Shown piece by piece: positions 54,556-63,811 of a stretch of 64,000 nucleotides of DNA. Positions within the stretch are counted from its first letter, which is position 1. The number at the start of each line of letters is the position of its first letter. This stretch comes from Curtobacterium flaccumfaciens pv. betae (GTDB lineage: Bacteria; Actinomycetota; Actinomycetes; Actinomycetales; Microbacteriaceae), in assembly GCF_026241855.1 (NCBI RefSeq), contig NZ_JAPJDC010000001.1:1674001-1738000 (forward strand), in the 5' to 3' direction. A program made the position numbers and the translations under genes. The notes under the pieces were generated by a model, which had not been told where the DNA came from, made no database searches, and worked only from the letters and a program-made list of their open reading frames with translations.

Positions 54556-57500
54556 CACCGCGGTCGGCAGGTGCACTTTCGACATCGTGCCGCCGGTCGC
54601 CGCCGACGTCGCGGCACCCTCGGCAGCGTTCCGGAGCAGACCACCCGGGGTCACCGGCTGGCCGCTCACCGCGTAGTTCGCGACGTTCTCGGCCGCACCT
54701 TCTGCTGCGTTCTTGACCAGCTGCTTAGCGATCAGGGCACCGGCACCACCGCCGACCGCACCGAAGGCCCCGCTGACGGCGACCTGGCCCCAGTTCACCT
54801 CGCCGGTCGTGGCCTTCTGGATGATTGTGTCGGCACCGGCGCTGATGAGCATCATGCCGACCGGACCGCCGACGCCGGTGGCGACGAGCACCCCGCCCGC
54901 GACGACCATGGCACCGCCGGCGACGTACTCCCAGTTGTTCGCGAACCAGTCACCGGTCGCGGCTGCGGCACGTGCGAGCGGCCCCTGCTGCGCCGCCGCG
55001 TAGGCCTCGAGCTCGGCGTCGGTGACCGGCGCGAGTCCGAGCGGGTCGATGGCGTGCAGCGGATCATTGCCGGCGAACGAGTACGGGTTGCCCGCCCAGG
55101 CTGCTCCCGCGGGCGCGGTGACCGGGTCGACGGACAGGAAGCCGCGCGACGACGGGTCGTAGGCGCGGGCGCCCATCCACTCCAGGCCGGCGACCTGCAG
55201 CGAACCGTCGGCGCCGAGTGCGATGCCGCCGGGCAGGCCGGAGCCGCCGAGGTCGACGAGCGTCTGCCACGGGTCGGCGTCGTCGGCTGCTCTCGTGGTG
55301 CGCCGACCGCTGGCGATCCAGCGGTCGTCCACCGCGATCAGGCCGCCGGGAGCGCGGAGCACCGGCTCGTCACCGACGGCCAGGAGCGTCGGTGCGAACG
55401 CGGCTGTGTCCCAGTCGATCGGGACGCCGTCGACATCGGCGAGTTCACCGAGGGCGTCGACGTGCAGGTCGGTCGTGGTGCTGCCTGCCGCGGTGGTCTC
55501 CGCCACCCCGGTGAGGTGACTCTGCGGGGTCCAGCCGTACGTGGTCGTCACGCCGTTGGCTCGGAGCGCCTGCACCCGACGACCAGCGCCGTCGTAGGCG
55601 TACTCCGCCTCGGGCGACCCGTCCACGGCGTCGACGCCGATCAGCTGACCGGCGGCGTCGTACGTGAACCGTCGGGCCCCGGAGTCCGTCCGTTCCTCGA
55701 CCAGACGACCAGCGACGTCGTAGACCCAGCCGGTGCGACTGCCGTCCTGGACGGACGCCACCAGCTGCGCGGCATCGTCATGCTCGTAGGTGGTGCTCCC
55801 ACCGGGTCCGTCGACCCGGGTGATGCGCCCGTCGGCGTCGCGTTCGATCGTGCTGGCGTGCGTGCCGTCCGCGTCGATGCGCGTGTGCCGGACCACGTGT
55901 CCGTTCGCGTACTCCCAGGTCTGCAGCTGATCGCCGCCGCGGGCCTGCAGGAGCCGCCCCGCCGCGTCGTGCTCGTACCGGACCTCGCCGAAGGCCGAGT
56001 GGTCGACGCGGACGACCCGCCCGGTGGCGTCGAGCTCGTACCGGGTCGTGGACCCGTCAGAGGACTGCACCGAGGTGCGGAGTCCGTCGGCATCGTGGGT
56101 CCACCGGGTCTCGCGCGCGCCGGTGGCACGACGGACGAGCTGGCCCAGTCGGCTGAACTCGAGGACGTGGGTGGCGGGGGAGTCGGGACGGGTCTCGTCG
56201 GTGATCGTCACCGTGCGAGCACGCGCATCGCGGTCGATGCGGCCGATGAGCCGGTCACCGGCGTACTGCGCGGATTCACGACCGGCCGCGTCGTACTCCC
56301 ACCGCAGGACGCTGCCGTCCGGGTCGGTCTGGGTGAGCTGGCGCCCGGCCGCGTCGTAGGTCGCCGTCGTCGTGCGACCGAGCTGATCGGTGGACGAGGC
56401 CACCTTGTCGAGCTGCGTGTACGTGCGGACGGTCACCCCACCCAGCGGATCGACGGTGCGGACGAGGCGCCCACGCTGGTCGTACTCGTACCGGGTGGTG
56501 CCGCCGAGCCCGTTCACCGCGGCGACGAGTTGCCCGGCGGCGTCGTAGCGGAAGGTCCGCTGGCCGAAACGGGTGTCCCGCGCCGACACGACCCGACCCA
56601 CGCGGTCGTACCGGTACCGGGCGGTGCCGACCCCGGGCACGTCGGCGTGGACGACCCGACCCTGGCGGTCGTACTCGGTCCGGGCGACCTCGCCGGTCGG
56701 CAGGGTGCGCGCGACGACCCGTGAATCGGCGTCGTAGGTCAGCGTGGTGCGTGCGCCGGCGGGGTCGATCGCGCTGACCGGGCGGCCGCACGCGTCGTAC
56801 TCGTACCGGGTGGTGCGACCCGCCGGGGTGGTGACGGCGACGACGCGTCCGGCCAGGTCACGCTCGATCCTGGTGAGTCCACCGTCCGCGTCGACGAGTT
56901 CGAGCGGTCGGCCGCAGGCGTCGTACGTCGTGAGTTCGGCGGAGGCGTCTGTGTGCTCGAGCCGGGTCGGGCGCCCGAACTCGTCGGTCGTGACGGACAC
57001 GGCATCGAAGGCGTCCCGGACCGTGGAGACGCCGTCAGCGCGCGAGCGCCCCACCTCGGTGCGGACACCGGTGGGGTCGACCGTCGCGCCGAGGGCTCCG
57101 ACCGCGTCGTGCTCGCGTCTCCAGGTGCCGCCGGCCGGGTCGACCACGGCTTCGAGTCGGGAGAGCGCGTCGTGCACGAACGCCCACTCGGCACCGTCGG
57201 GCAGGGTCATCGACGAGACGTTGCCGAAGGCGTCGAAGTCCTTCGTCACGACGCGACCGAGGGGATCCGTGGTGGACACGATCTCGCCGTGCTGGCCGTA
57301 GGCGACCTCGGTGCGGGCACCGGTCGGATCGATCGTCGCCGTGACCCGACCGCCGTCGCCGTGCTCGAACCGCCACAGTCCGCCGTCCGGGTCCTCGCGT
57401 GCGGTGAGCAGGCCGGCGCCGTCGTACCGGTAGCGCGTGCGGTGGCCGAGCGGTGTGACGGCCTCGACGATCCGGCCTCCGGCGTCGCGGATCAGACGTG

Positions 57501-59568
57501 CGGTGTCGCCGACGGCGTTCTCGACGCCGACGACCTCGCCGGAGGCGTCGTGGTGGAAGACGACGACGACGCCCGTCGGATCGGTGGTCCGGACCAACAG
57601 GCCGTCCCGCCACTCGAGCACGGTGCGACCGCCGACGGGGTCGACGATGGTCGACGGGTTCCGGTCGTCGCCCGCGTACGAGTACTCGACGACCCCACCG
57701 TTCGGGGTGACCACCGTGGTCATGCGGTCCTGCTCGTCGTACCCGAAGGTCAGGTCGGCGCCCTCCGGTGTCACGGTCCGGACGCGCCGTCCCCGCTCGT
57801 CGTACCCGTGGACGGTCACCTGCCCGTCGCGCTCGGTCACCGAGACGAGGTTGCCGTGCGGGTCGTACGACATCGACTGACGCCGCCCGTCGGTGTCGAT
57901 GATCCCGACGACCCGGCCCTTGCGGTCGGCGATCCACGTGTTGGTGTGGTCGCCGTCGACGTCGGAGACCGAGGTGACGCGGCCCGGCAGGTACGCGAAC
58001 CGCACGCGCCGTCCGAACGGCGTGCGCTGCTCGACGACACGGCCACGGGCGTCGTAGGTGTTCTCGCACTCGACCACACCCGTGGCAGCGGTCACGCGGT
58101 CGATCAGCCCGTCGTCGTTCCAGCGGTACCGACGGCTGCCGACGGCGTCCGTCGCACGGACGAGTCGACGAGCATCGTCGTAGTGGTACTCCACGCGGCG
58201 TCCGTCGGAGGCGGTCGTCGACGCCACACGGTCGCCCGCGTACTCGACGTCGATGAACCGTCCGAACACGTGCGACAGGCGGGTGATGCGGTCCTGCTCG
58301 TCACGCCGAACGGTCACGGTGGTGCCGGCTCCACGGCCGCTTCGCAACCACAGTCCGGACGGCGTGAACTCCCAGTGACCGCCGGCGTTGTCCTGGACGA
58401 CGAGGGCGTTCCCCTCGGCCCGGAGCCACAGGTCCTCGCCGACCGCGCGGTCCCAGCCGTCGCCCTGCCGCGGGAAGTCGACCTGCCGGCCGTCGTCGAG
58501 CACGACCGACGCGGCGTCGTCGGTGATCTCCAGCCGGGTGTCGAGGATCGAGGACCACCCGAGCCCGAACACCCCGGCACGGCCGTCGAGCGAGTTGTAC
58601 ATCCGGGTGAGCCGGAGCGACGCCGCCTGCCCGGCGAACGACAGGTCGGTCTCGGGCTCCAGGAAGTTGCCCGTGGCGGTGTTGACGGGATCGTCGGCGA
58701 ACCCGTTCGTCGGAGGCGTCCCCATCGCCGAGAACGGTCCGATGGTGAAGTCGTCACGTCCGGCGTCGATGCCCGCCGCGGACAGGGCCGCCGCGATCGC
58801 CGCGTCCGACAGCGTCGCGGGCCCGGCACCACCACCGGCGGCTTCGAACTGCGCGGCGACGGTGCCCGCCCAGTCGGCGTCCTGCCCGTTCGCGGTGAGC
58901 CAGTCGTTGACGGCGGTCAGCAGCGACTGGGCGTTCAGCGTGCCCCAGCAGGGGTTGCACTCGGCCTCGTAGTCGCTCAGGGCGTTGCGGAACGTGGAGA
59001 CGGCACCCGACAGGTCGGAGTCGAGCGTGCGGGTGTTCGCCTCGAAGGAGCGGAGGTCTTCGGGGACGGCCGACGACGTCCCACCGCTGGTCCCACCACC
59101 CGCGGGGATCTCGCGCCCCTTGACGCTGACCTCGTCCGCCTGCAGCCGCGGCTCCGGTTCCGGCTCCGGGGGCTTCGGGTCGTCACCGCCGCCGAACCAC
59201 GTCGAGATCTCGTGTCCGGCGCCGACGAAGAAGTTCTCCTCGCGTTCACGCTTGCGGGCGTCCCACGCCTTCGCCTGCTTCCGCCGGTCGTCCTCGTCCT
59301 TCGCGGCGTCGCGGAGTTCCTGCACGAACCCCGACAGGCTCTGCAACGACTCGACGAGCTTCGTCGCGCTGCGCGCACCGATGTCGGCGTTGTCCGCGAA
59401 GACCTCGGAGAAGTACCCCCGGAACTCCGCAGTCGCGGTCGTCACCGACGACGACCGCGATCCGGCCTGGCCGCCGATCGACGACGCGAGCGCCGTCGAA
59501 GCCGATTTGAGCGTGTCCGCCGCGCTGTACGAGTAGCCGGTCGGATCGTTCCCGTGGATCTTCGCCAT
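54229..59568 (-). CDS. RHS repeat polymorphic toxin
   Basis: 1779 aa. An N-terminal helical domain (about 1-110; SYSAADTLKSASTALASSIGG and a charged coiled coil) resembles WXG/LXG-type trafficking domains. A Pro/Glu linker follows. A DUF6531-like start (NTATGNFLEPETDLSFAG, RMYNSLDGRAGVFGLGW) opens the YD-repeat shell, about 30 G-R-x-x-x-Y/D repeats. The shell closes with the RHS core signature DPSSRGFLSVDPVTAPAG ... NPYSFAGNDPLHAIDPLGL (around 1540-1590). A Gly-rich hydrophobic pretoxin segment and a C-terminal tip of about 105 residues end the protein. The tip holds GHIFDKKEHGLDPLV and VRVRGSNV, suggesting a small nuclease. No secretion genes are in the window. Confidence 0.9.
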   Translation of the reverse strand: MAKIHGNDPTGYSYSAADTLKSASTALASSIGGQAGSRSSSVTTATAEFRGYFSEVFADNADIGARSATKLVESLQSLSGFVQELRDAAKDEDDRRKQAKAWDARKREREENFFVGAGHEISTWFGGGDDPKPPEPEPEPRLQADEVSVKGREIPAGGGTSGGTSSAVPEDLRSFEANTRTLDSDLSGAVSTFRNALSDYEAECNPCWGTLNAQSLLTAVNDWLTANGQDADWAGTVAAQFEAAGGGAGPATLSDAAIAAALSAAGIDAGRDDFTIGPFSAMGTPPTNGFADDPVNTATGNFLEPETDLSFAGQAASLRLTRMYNSLDGRAGVFGLGWSSILDTRLEITDDAASVVLDDGRQVDFPRQGDGWDRAVGEDLWLRAEGNALVVQDNAGGHWEFTPSGLWLRSGRGAGTTVTVRRDEQDRITRLSHVFGRFIDVEYAGDRVASTTASDGRRVEYHYDDARRLVRATDAVGSRRYRWNDDGLIDRVTAATGVVECENTYDARGRVVEQRTPFGRRVRFAYLPGRVTSVSDVDGDHTNTWIADRKGRVVGIIDTDGRRQSMSYDPHGNLVSVTERDGQVTVHGYDERGRRVRTVTPEGADLTFGYDEQDRMTTVVTPNGGVVEYSYAGDDRNPSTIVDPVGGRTVLEWRDGLLVRTTDPTGVVVVFHHDASGEVVGVENAVGDTARLIRDAGGRIVEAVTPLGHRTRYRYDGAGLLTAREDPDGGLWRFEHGDGGRVTATIDPTGARTEVAYGQHGEIVSTTDPLGRVVTKDFDAFGNVSSMTLPDGAEWAFVHDALSRLEAVVDPAGGTWRREHDAVGALGATVDPTGVRTEVGRSRADGVSTVRDAFDAVSVTTDEFGRPTRLEHTDASAELTTYDACGRPLELVDADGGLTRIERDLAGRVVAVTTPAGRTTRYEYDACGRPVSAIDPAGARTTLTYDADSRVVARTLPTGEVARTEYDRQGRVVHADVPGVGTARYRYDRVGRVVSARDTRFGQRTFRYDAAGQLVAAVNGLGGTTRYEYDQRGRLVRTVDPLGGVTVRTYTQLDKVASSTDQLGRTTTATYDAAGRQLTQTDPDGSVLRWEYDAAGRESAQYAGDRLIGRIDRDARARTVTITDETRPDSPATHVLEFSRLGQLVRRATGARETRWTHDADGLRTSVQSSDGSTTRYELDATGRVVRVDHSAFGEVRYEHDAAGRLLQARGGDQLQTWEYANGHVVRHTRIDADGTHASTIERDADGRITRVDGPGGSTTYEHDDAAQLVASVQDGSRTGWVYDVAGRLVEERTDSGARRFTYDAAGQLIGVDAVDGSPEAEYAYDGAGRRVQALRANGVTTTYGWTPQSHLTGVAETTAAGSTTTDLHVDALGELADVDGVPIDWDTAAFAPTLLAVGDEPVLRAPGGLIAVDDRWIASGRRTTRAADDADPWQTLVDLGGSGLPGGIALGADGSLQVAGLEWMGARAYDPSSRGFLSVDPVTAPAGAAWAGNPYSFAGNDPLHAIDPLGLAPVTDAELEAYAAAQQGPLARAAAATGDWFANNWEYVAGGAMVVAGGVLVATGVGGPVGMMLISAGADTIIQKATTGEVNWGQVAVSGAFGAVGGGAGALIAKQLVKNAAEGAAENVANYAVSGQPVTPGGLLRNAAEGAATSAATGGTMSKVHLPTAVNRLSDVAPLPPTGLGERAQRIADKVLEDPNKMGHIFDKKEHGLDPLVDSMGGKRPVIEAVAHHLDKKDLPPGKFVEDVPISDATVRVRGSNVEDTPRVGTMFIPRDTP

Positions 59569-59656
59569 CGTCAATTCCCCCCATGGTGCTGACCGGCCCA
59601 TCCTGTCACGGCCGGCGACTGAAATGCCAGAGGACCGCATGCATCCGAAACGAGCA

Positions 59657-59702
59657 ACGGACAGGAGGCGCGGTGCCAGCTGGCACCGCGCCTCCTGTCC
59701 GT
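59657..59702. repeat. Family A' palindrome (RHS upstream / sufE gap)
   Basis: Perfect 23-bp arms, core GGAGGCGCGGTGCCAGCTGG, located just before the stop of the SufE-like gene and upstream of the RHS gene. The central ~34 bp is identical to the palindrome at 27682-27715. Confidence 0.9.
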
Positions 59703-59715
59703 CAACGGGTCGCGT

Positions 59716-60174
59716 CTACGCGACCGCCGCCTGCACCTGACGCTGGACGCGTCCGAGCATGCCCACCATGCCGCGGATCCGCAGCGGGCTGACCGCCTCG
59801 GACAGACCGATGGTCAGCGGGTAGTCCGTCGGGACGGCGAGCACCTGCTCGACGGTGAGGCCGGAGAGGCCCTGCGCCAGGATCGAGGCGAAGCCGCGGG
59901 TGGTCGGTGCCTCGCGCGGGGCGGTGGCGTGCATCCGGACCACGTCCGGGGCGTCGCCGTCCTCGCCCACCGTCACGGTGATGAAGACGGGGGACTGGCA
60001 CTCCTCGACACGTTCGAGCTCGTCCTCGTGCCCCTGCAGGCGTTCGGGCAGCGCAGGCAGCTCGTTCGAGAACTCGAGCAGGAGCTGCAGGCGGTCCTTC
60101 TGGCCCAGGGCGAGGAAGTCGTCGCGGATCTCGGCGAGGGTGGCGGGGAGTGGTTCGTCGGTGCTGGCGTTCAT
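59716..60174 (-). CDS. sufE: SufE-like cysteine desulfurase activator
   Basis: 152 aa. [24 protein letters not shown] and [12 protein letters not shown], with the sulfur-accepting Cys59 in ECQSPV, then [25 protein letters not shown] and [15 protein letters not shown]: the SufE fold. It accepts persulfide sulfur for Fe-S assembly or related transfer. Its ATG overlaps the stop of the sulfurtransferase gene (ATGA), a common actinobacterial pairing. Confidence 0.92.
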   Translation of the reverse strand: MNASTDEPLPATLAEIRDDFLALGQKDRLQLLLEFSNELPALPERLQGHEDELERVEECQSPVFITVTVGEDGDAPDVVRMHATAPREAPTTRGFASILAQGLSGLTVEQVLAVPTDYPLTIGLSEAVSPLRIRGMVGMLGRVQRQVQAAVA

Positions 60175-61082
60175 CGGTTCGGAACAGTACCCGGCTCGGA
60201 TCCCTGCACGATGGGGACGCGGACGGCGCTGCCCCACTCGGTCCACGAGCCGTCGTAGTTGCGGACGTTGTCGTAGCCGAGCAGGTGCTGCAGGACGAAC
60301 CAGGTGTGGCTCGAGCGCTCACCGATGCGGCAGTAGGCGATGACCTCGTCGGCGTCACCGATGCCGGCACCGTCGCGGTAGACGGCGTCGAGCTCGTCGC
60401 GTGACTTGAAGGTGCCGTCGGGGGCTGCGGCCGTCGCCCAGGGGATGTTCACGGCGGTGGGGACGTGGCCGCCGCGCAGCGCGCCCTCTTCGGGGTAGTC
60501 GGGCGCCGTCGTGCGCTCCCCGCTGTACTCCGGGGCGCTGCGGACGTCGATGAGCGGCTTGCCGAGGTGCGCGAGGACGTCGTCCTTGAAGGCGCGGACG
60601 GGCTCGTCGTGGCGCTCGACGACGGGGTACTCGACGGGCGTGACCGGGGTCTCGTCGGTGGTCAGGGCGCGGTCCTCGGCGATCCACTTGCCACGACCAC
60701 CGTCGAGCAGGCGGACGTCCTCGTGGCCGAACAGGGTGAACACCCAGAGGGTGTAGGCCGCCCACCAGTTGTTCTTGTCGCCGTAGATCACGACCGTGGT
60801 GTCGCGGCCGATGCCCTTGCCGCCGAGGAGCTCGGCGAAGGCGGCACCGTCGATGTAGTCGCGCTGCACCGGGTCGTTGAGGTCGGTGTGCCAGTCGATC
60901 TTCACGGCGCCCGGGATGTGCCCCGTCTCGTAGAGCAGGACGTCCTCGTCGGACTCGACGACCACCAGGTCGGGCGCGCCGGCCCCGGCGTCGAGTTGCT
61001 CCTGCAGCCACTCGGTGGAGACGAGGCGCTCCGGGTGCGCGTAGGCGGCGAACTTCTCGGACGGGTCGACCGGTGCGGTCAT
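60171..61082 (-). CDS. sseA: Thiosulfate/3-mercaptopyruvate sulfurtransferase (tandem rhodanese)
   Basis: 303 aa with two rhodanese domains. The first has [23 protein letters not shown] and [19 protein letters not shown], with no cysteine. The second has [13 protein letters not shown] and the active loop [16 protein letters not shown] (Cys251). CRIGERSSH is the actinobacterial CysA/TST version. It transfers sulfane sulfur to thiophilic acceptors and probably feeds the SufE-like protein. ATG 61082 follows TGGAGG. Confidence 0.93.
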   Translation of the reverse strand: MTAPVDPSEKFAAYAHPERLVSTEWLQEQLDAGAGAPDLVVVESDEDVLLYETGHIPGAVKIDWHTDLNDPVQRDYIDGAAFAELLGGKGIGRDTTVVIYGDKNNWWAAYTLWVFTLFGHEDVRLLDGGRGKWIAEDRALTTDETPVTPVEYPVVERHDEPVRAFKDDVLAHLGKPLIDVRSAPEYSGERTTAPDYPEEGALRGGHVPTAVNIPWATAAAPDGTFKSRDELDAVYRDGAGIGDADEVIAYCRIGERSSHTWFVLQHLLGYDNVRNYDGSWTEWGSAVRVPIVQGSEPGTVPNR

Positions 61083-61230
61083 CGGGGGTACCTCCAGGGG
61101 TGCGGGGGAGCGTGGTGCTGGCGCCGGACTAGGATCGGGCGTCGGTGCCTGTGGGCAACGGTACGCGGACGTACCGTGCCCCTGACGCAACGTGACACCC
61201 CACGACATGCTTCCCGGAAGGGTTCCCCGA

Positions 61231-62229
61231 TTGCCCGCTCACCTCGTCGACCGTGATCCCCGGGTGACCCCGCAGCAGATGGCCGCGGCGCTCGTGCCCC
61301 CGCCCCAGTTCACGGACGCGTCGTTCGACTCGTACCGGCCGGACCCGGACTACGACTCGCAGGCCTCGGTCCGCGATGCCGTCGCCGCGTTCGTGGCCGC
61401 CGGTCCCGCGGACGCCCCGCGGCGCGGGCTGTTCGGGCGCCGGAAGCAGTCGGCGGAACCCGCGGCGAAGTCCGGCGTGTACCTGGACGGCGGGTTCGGC
61501 GTGGGCAAGACCCACCTACTCGCAGCCGCCTACCACGCGGCCACCGGGCGGAAGACGTTCGGCACCTTCATCGAGTACACCGCGCTCGTGGGCGCCCTGG
61601 GGTTCCAGGGGACGGTCGACCTGCTCCGCGGCACCGCACTGGTGTGCATCGACGAGTTCGAGCTCGACGACCCGGGCGACACGATGGTGATGACCCGGCT
61701 CATCAAGGAACTGACCGAGACCGGCACCCGCTTCGCCGCGACGTCGAACACGCCACCGGGAGCCCTGGGCGAGGGACGCTTCGCCGCGCAGGACTTCCTG
61801 CGCGAGATCCAGGCCATGTCGGACCGCTTCGACACCATGCGCATCGACGGCCTCGACTACCGCCGACGTGCCGTGGACGAGTCGGCGCAGGTGGTGTCCG
61901 ACGTGCCCGCCGCGCTGCCGTCCGGCTCCGTGACGCTCGACGACTTCGGCGCGGTGGTCGCGCACCTGGGTTCCGTGCACCCCTCGAAGTACGTCGCGCT
62001 GGTCGAGGACCTCGACGCCGTCGGACTCACGGACGTCCGGGCGTTCACCGACCAGACCGACGCGCTGCGCTGGGTCGCCCTGGTGGACCGGCTGTACGAC
62101 GCGCAGGTGCGGATCGTCGCCTCGGGCACGCCGCTCGACCAGGTGTACCCCGACGTGATGCTCGAGGGCGGCTACCGCAAGAAGTACCTGCGCGCGGCGT
62201 CCCGCGTGGTGGCGCTCACCCGCGCCTGA
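61231..62229 (+). CDS. zapE: AFG1/ZapE family cell division ATPase
   Basis: 332 aa. Walker [14 protein letters not shown], Walker [15 protein letters not shown], sensor-like [19 protein letters not shown], and the C-terminal [20 protein letters not shown] and [20 protein letters not shown]. The AFG1/ZapE group includes E. coli ZapE (Z-ring) and mitochondrial AFG1; the actinobacterial role is unproven. TTG 61231 follows GGAAGGG at good distance and is preferred over the GTG at 61192. A TAGGAT at 61128 could be its -10. Confidence 0.88.
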   Translation: MPAHLVDRDPRVTPQQMAAALVPPPQFTDASFDSYRPDPDYDSQASVRDAVAAFVAAGPADAPRRGLFGRRKQSAEPAAKSGVYLDGGFGVGKTHLLAAAYHAATGRKTFGTFIEYTALVGALGFQGTVDLLRGTALVCIDEFELDDPGDTMVMTRLIKELTETGTRFAATSNTPPGALGEGRFAAQDFLREIQAMSDRFDTMRIDGLDYRRRAVDESAQVVSDVPAALPSGSVTLDDFGAVVAHLGSVHPSKYVALVEDLDAVGLTDVRAFTDQTDALRWVALVDRLYDAQVRIVASGTPLDQVYPDVMLEGGYRKKYLRAASRVVALTRA

Positions 62230-62301
62230 GGACCCCTCGCCGTCAGACCGATCTGTCCACGGCGGTCTCCTGCCCCTCGCGCAGGGGACATCGGGCCGGC
62301 G

Positions 62302-62370
62302 GAAACACGACGTTTACAAACGGCGCGGTCGCGTTACATCCGCGAAACAGTTCGTGCTCCCTCGTGAAAC
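62302..62370 (+). promoter_or_regulatory. GlnR-type operator region upstream of amt
   Basis: GTTAC (62333-62337)-n6-GAAAC (62344-62348), then a degenerate half-site, then GAAAC (62366-62370), all on an 11-bp period. A further GAAAC-n6-TTTAC pair lies at 62302-62317. This fits the GlnR consensus seen upstream of glnA1, with three of four half-sites in the main box. The 210-bp gap between zapE and amt holds no gene. Confidence 0.75.
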
Positions 62371-62439
62371 CTCGCCTCGCCAGACTCTGTGACACCCGAG
62401 GCGGTCCAAGAGCCGCTCGTGCAATCGAGAGGTGAGCAG

Positions 62440-63714
62440 ATGCTTGATCAGGGCAACACGACGTTCGTGTTGGTGATGGCTGCGCTGGTGTTGTTCATGA
62501 CACCCGGCCTGGCCTTCTTCTACGGCGGCTTGGTGAAGGCCAAGTCCGTCATCTCCATGATGATGATGTCGTTCGGTGCGATCGCGCTCGTGAGCGTGCT
62601 CTGGGTGGTCTACGGCTACGCGATCGCCTTCGCCAACCACGGCGACGGCACGGCGGTCTCCGGCGTGGTCGGGTTCTTCAGCATCGACTGGAACCAGATC
62701 GGCCTCGGCCAGGCCTTCGAGGAGGCGAAGTCCTCGAACATCCAGGCGGCGTACCCGTCGATGGCCTTCGTCGGGTTCCAGGCGACGTTCGCGATCATCA
62801 CCGTCGCGCTCATCTCCGGCGCCATCGCCGACCGCGCCAAGTTCGGCGCGTGGATGGTCTTCGCCGGCGTCTGGGTCACGGTCGTCTACTTCCCGGTCGC
62901 CTCGTGGGTCTTCAACCTGACCTCCGGCTGGGCCGCCACGTGGGGCGTCATCGACTTCGCCGGTGGCACCGCGGTGCACATCAACGCCGGTGCAGCGGGT
63001 CTCGCCCTGGCGATCGTGCTCGGCAAGCGCGTCGGCTTCGCCAAGGGCGCGCACAAGCCGCACAACCCGCCCTTCGTCCTGCTCGGTGCCGCCATCCTGT
63101 GGTTCGGCTGGTTCGGCTTCAACGCCGGCTCCGAGGGTGCTGCTGACGGCATCGCCGCGATCGCCTGGGTGAACACCCTCGCCGCCCCGGCCGCCGCCAT
63201 CCTCGGCTGGCTGCTCATCGAGAAGCTCAAGGACGGCAAGGCGACCTCCGTCGGTGCCGCCTCGGGTGCCGTCACCGGCCTCGTCGCGATCACCCCGGCC
63301 TGTGCCGCGCTGACCCCGGGTTGGGGCATCCTGCTCGGCTTCCTCGCCGGCATCGTCTGCTGCTTCGCCATCGACTGGAAGTACCGCCTGGGCTTCGACG
63401 ACTCGCTCGACGTGGTCGGCGTCCACCTGGTCGGCGGCATCTTCGGCACGCTGTTCCTCGGCTTCTTCGCCAACGACACCGGCCTGATCTACTCCGGCTC
63501 GTTCGAGCAGCTCGGCAAGCAGGCGGCTGCAGCGGGTGCCGTCGGCGCGTACTCGTTCGTCCTGGCCTTCGTCATCGGCTGGATCATCGAGAAGACGATG
63601 GGCTTCCGCGTCAAGACCGAGGACGAGGTCGCGGGCATCGACACCGCGGTCCACGGCGAAGAGGGCTACGTCCTCTACGAGCAGACCGACGACAGCCCGG
63701 TCAGCGTCCGCTAG
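62440..63714 (+). CDS. amt: Ammonium transporter
   Basis: 424 aa, about 11 membrane helices. Amt signature segments: LVLFMTPGLAFFYGGLV, DFAGGTAVHINAGAAGLALAIVLG (conserved His), NPPFVLLGAAILWFGWFGFNAGS and DDSLDVVGVHLVGGIFGTLFLGFFA (second conserved His). A cytosolic tail KTEDEVAGIDTAVHGEEGYV has the PII-responsive layout. Start ATG 62440 follows GAGAGGTGAGCAG. No glnK or glnD follows; the transcript ends in a strong hairpin. Confidence 0.95.
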   Translation: MLDQGNTTFVLVMAALVLFMTPGLAFFYGGLVKAKSVISMMMMSFGAIALVSVLWVVYGYAIAFANHGDGTAVSGVVGFFSIDWNQIGLGQAFEEAKSSNIQAAYPSMAFVGFQATFAIITVALISGAIADRAKFGAWMVFAGVWVTVVYFPVASWVFNLTSGWAATWGVIDFAGGTAVHINAGAAGLALAIVLGKRVGFAKGAHKPHNPPFVLLGAAILWFGWFGFNAGSEGAADGIAAIAWVNTLAAPAAAILGWLLIEKLKDGKATSVGAASGAVTGLVAITPACAALTPGWGILLGFLAGIVCCFAIDWKYRLGFDDSLDVVGVHLVGGIFGTLFLGFFANDTGLIYSGSFEQLGKQAAAAGAVGAYSFVLAFVIGWIIEKTMGFRVKTEDEVAGIDTAVHGEEGYVLYEQTDDSPVSVR

Positions 63715-63730
63715 ACACGCTCCACCACCG

Positions 63731-63778
63731 CACGACGACGGGCCCCGCGCACACAGCAGCGCGGGGCCCGTCGTCGTG
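63731..63778 (+). terminator. Terminator hairpin after amt
   Basis: Perfect 20-bp stem CACGACGACGGGCCCCGCGC with an 8-nt loop, 16 bp beyond the amt stop codon. Confidence 0.8.
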
Positions 63779-63799
63779 TGCGGGACCATCCCCGGCCGG

Positions 63800-63811
63800 T
63801 AGGGTTCCGGC
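63800..63811 (+). promoter_or_regulatory. Leaderless-type -10 box for the last gene
   Basis: TAGGGT (63800-63805), 6 nt, GTG 63812. Confidence 0.55.

Noticed and set aside
54229..59568. Type VI secretion RHS effector
   Set aside because: No PAAR/VgrG domain and an actinobacterial background; the helical N-terminus fits WXG/LXG-style export better, but no secretion genes are nearby.
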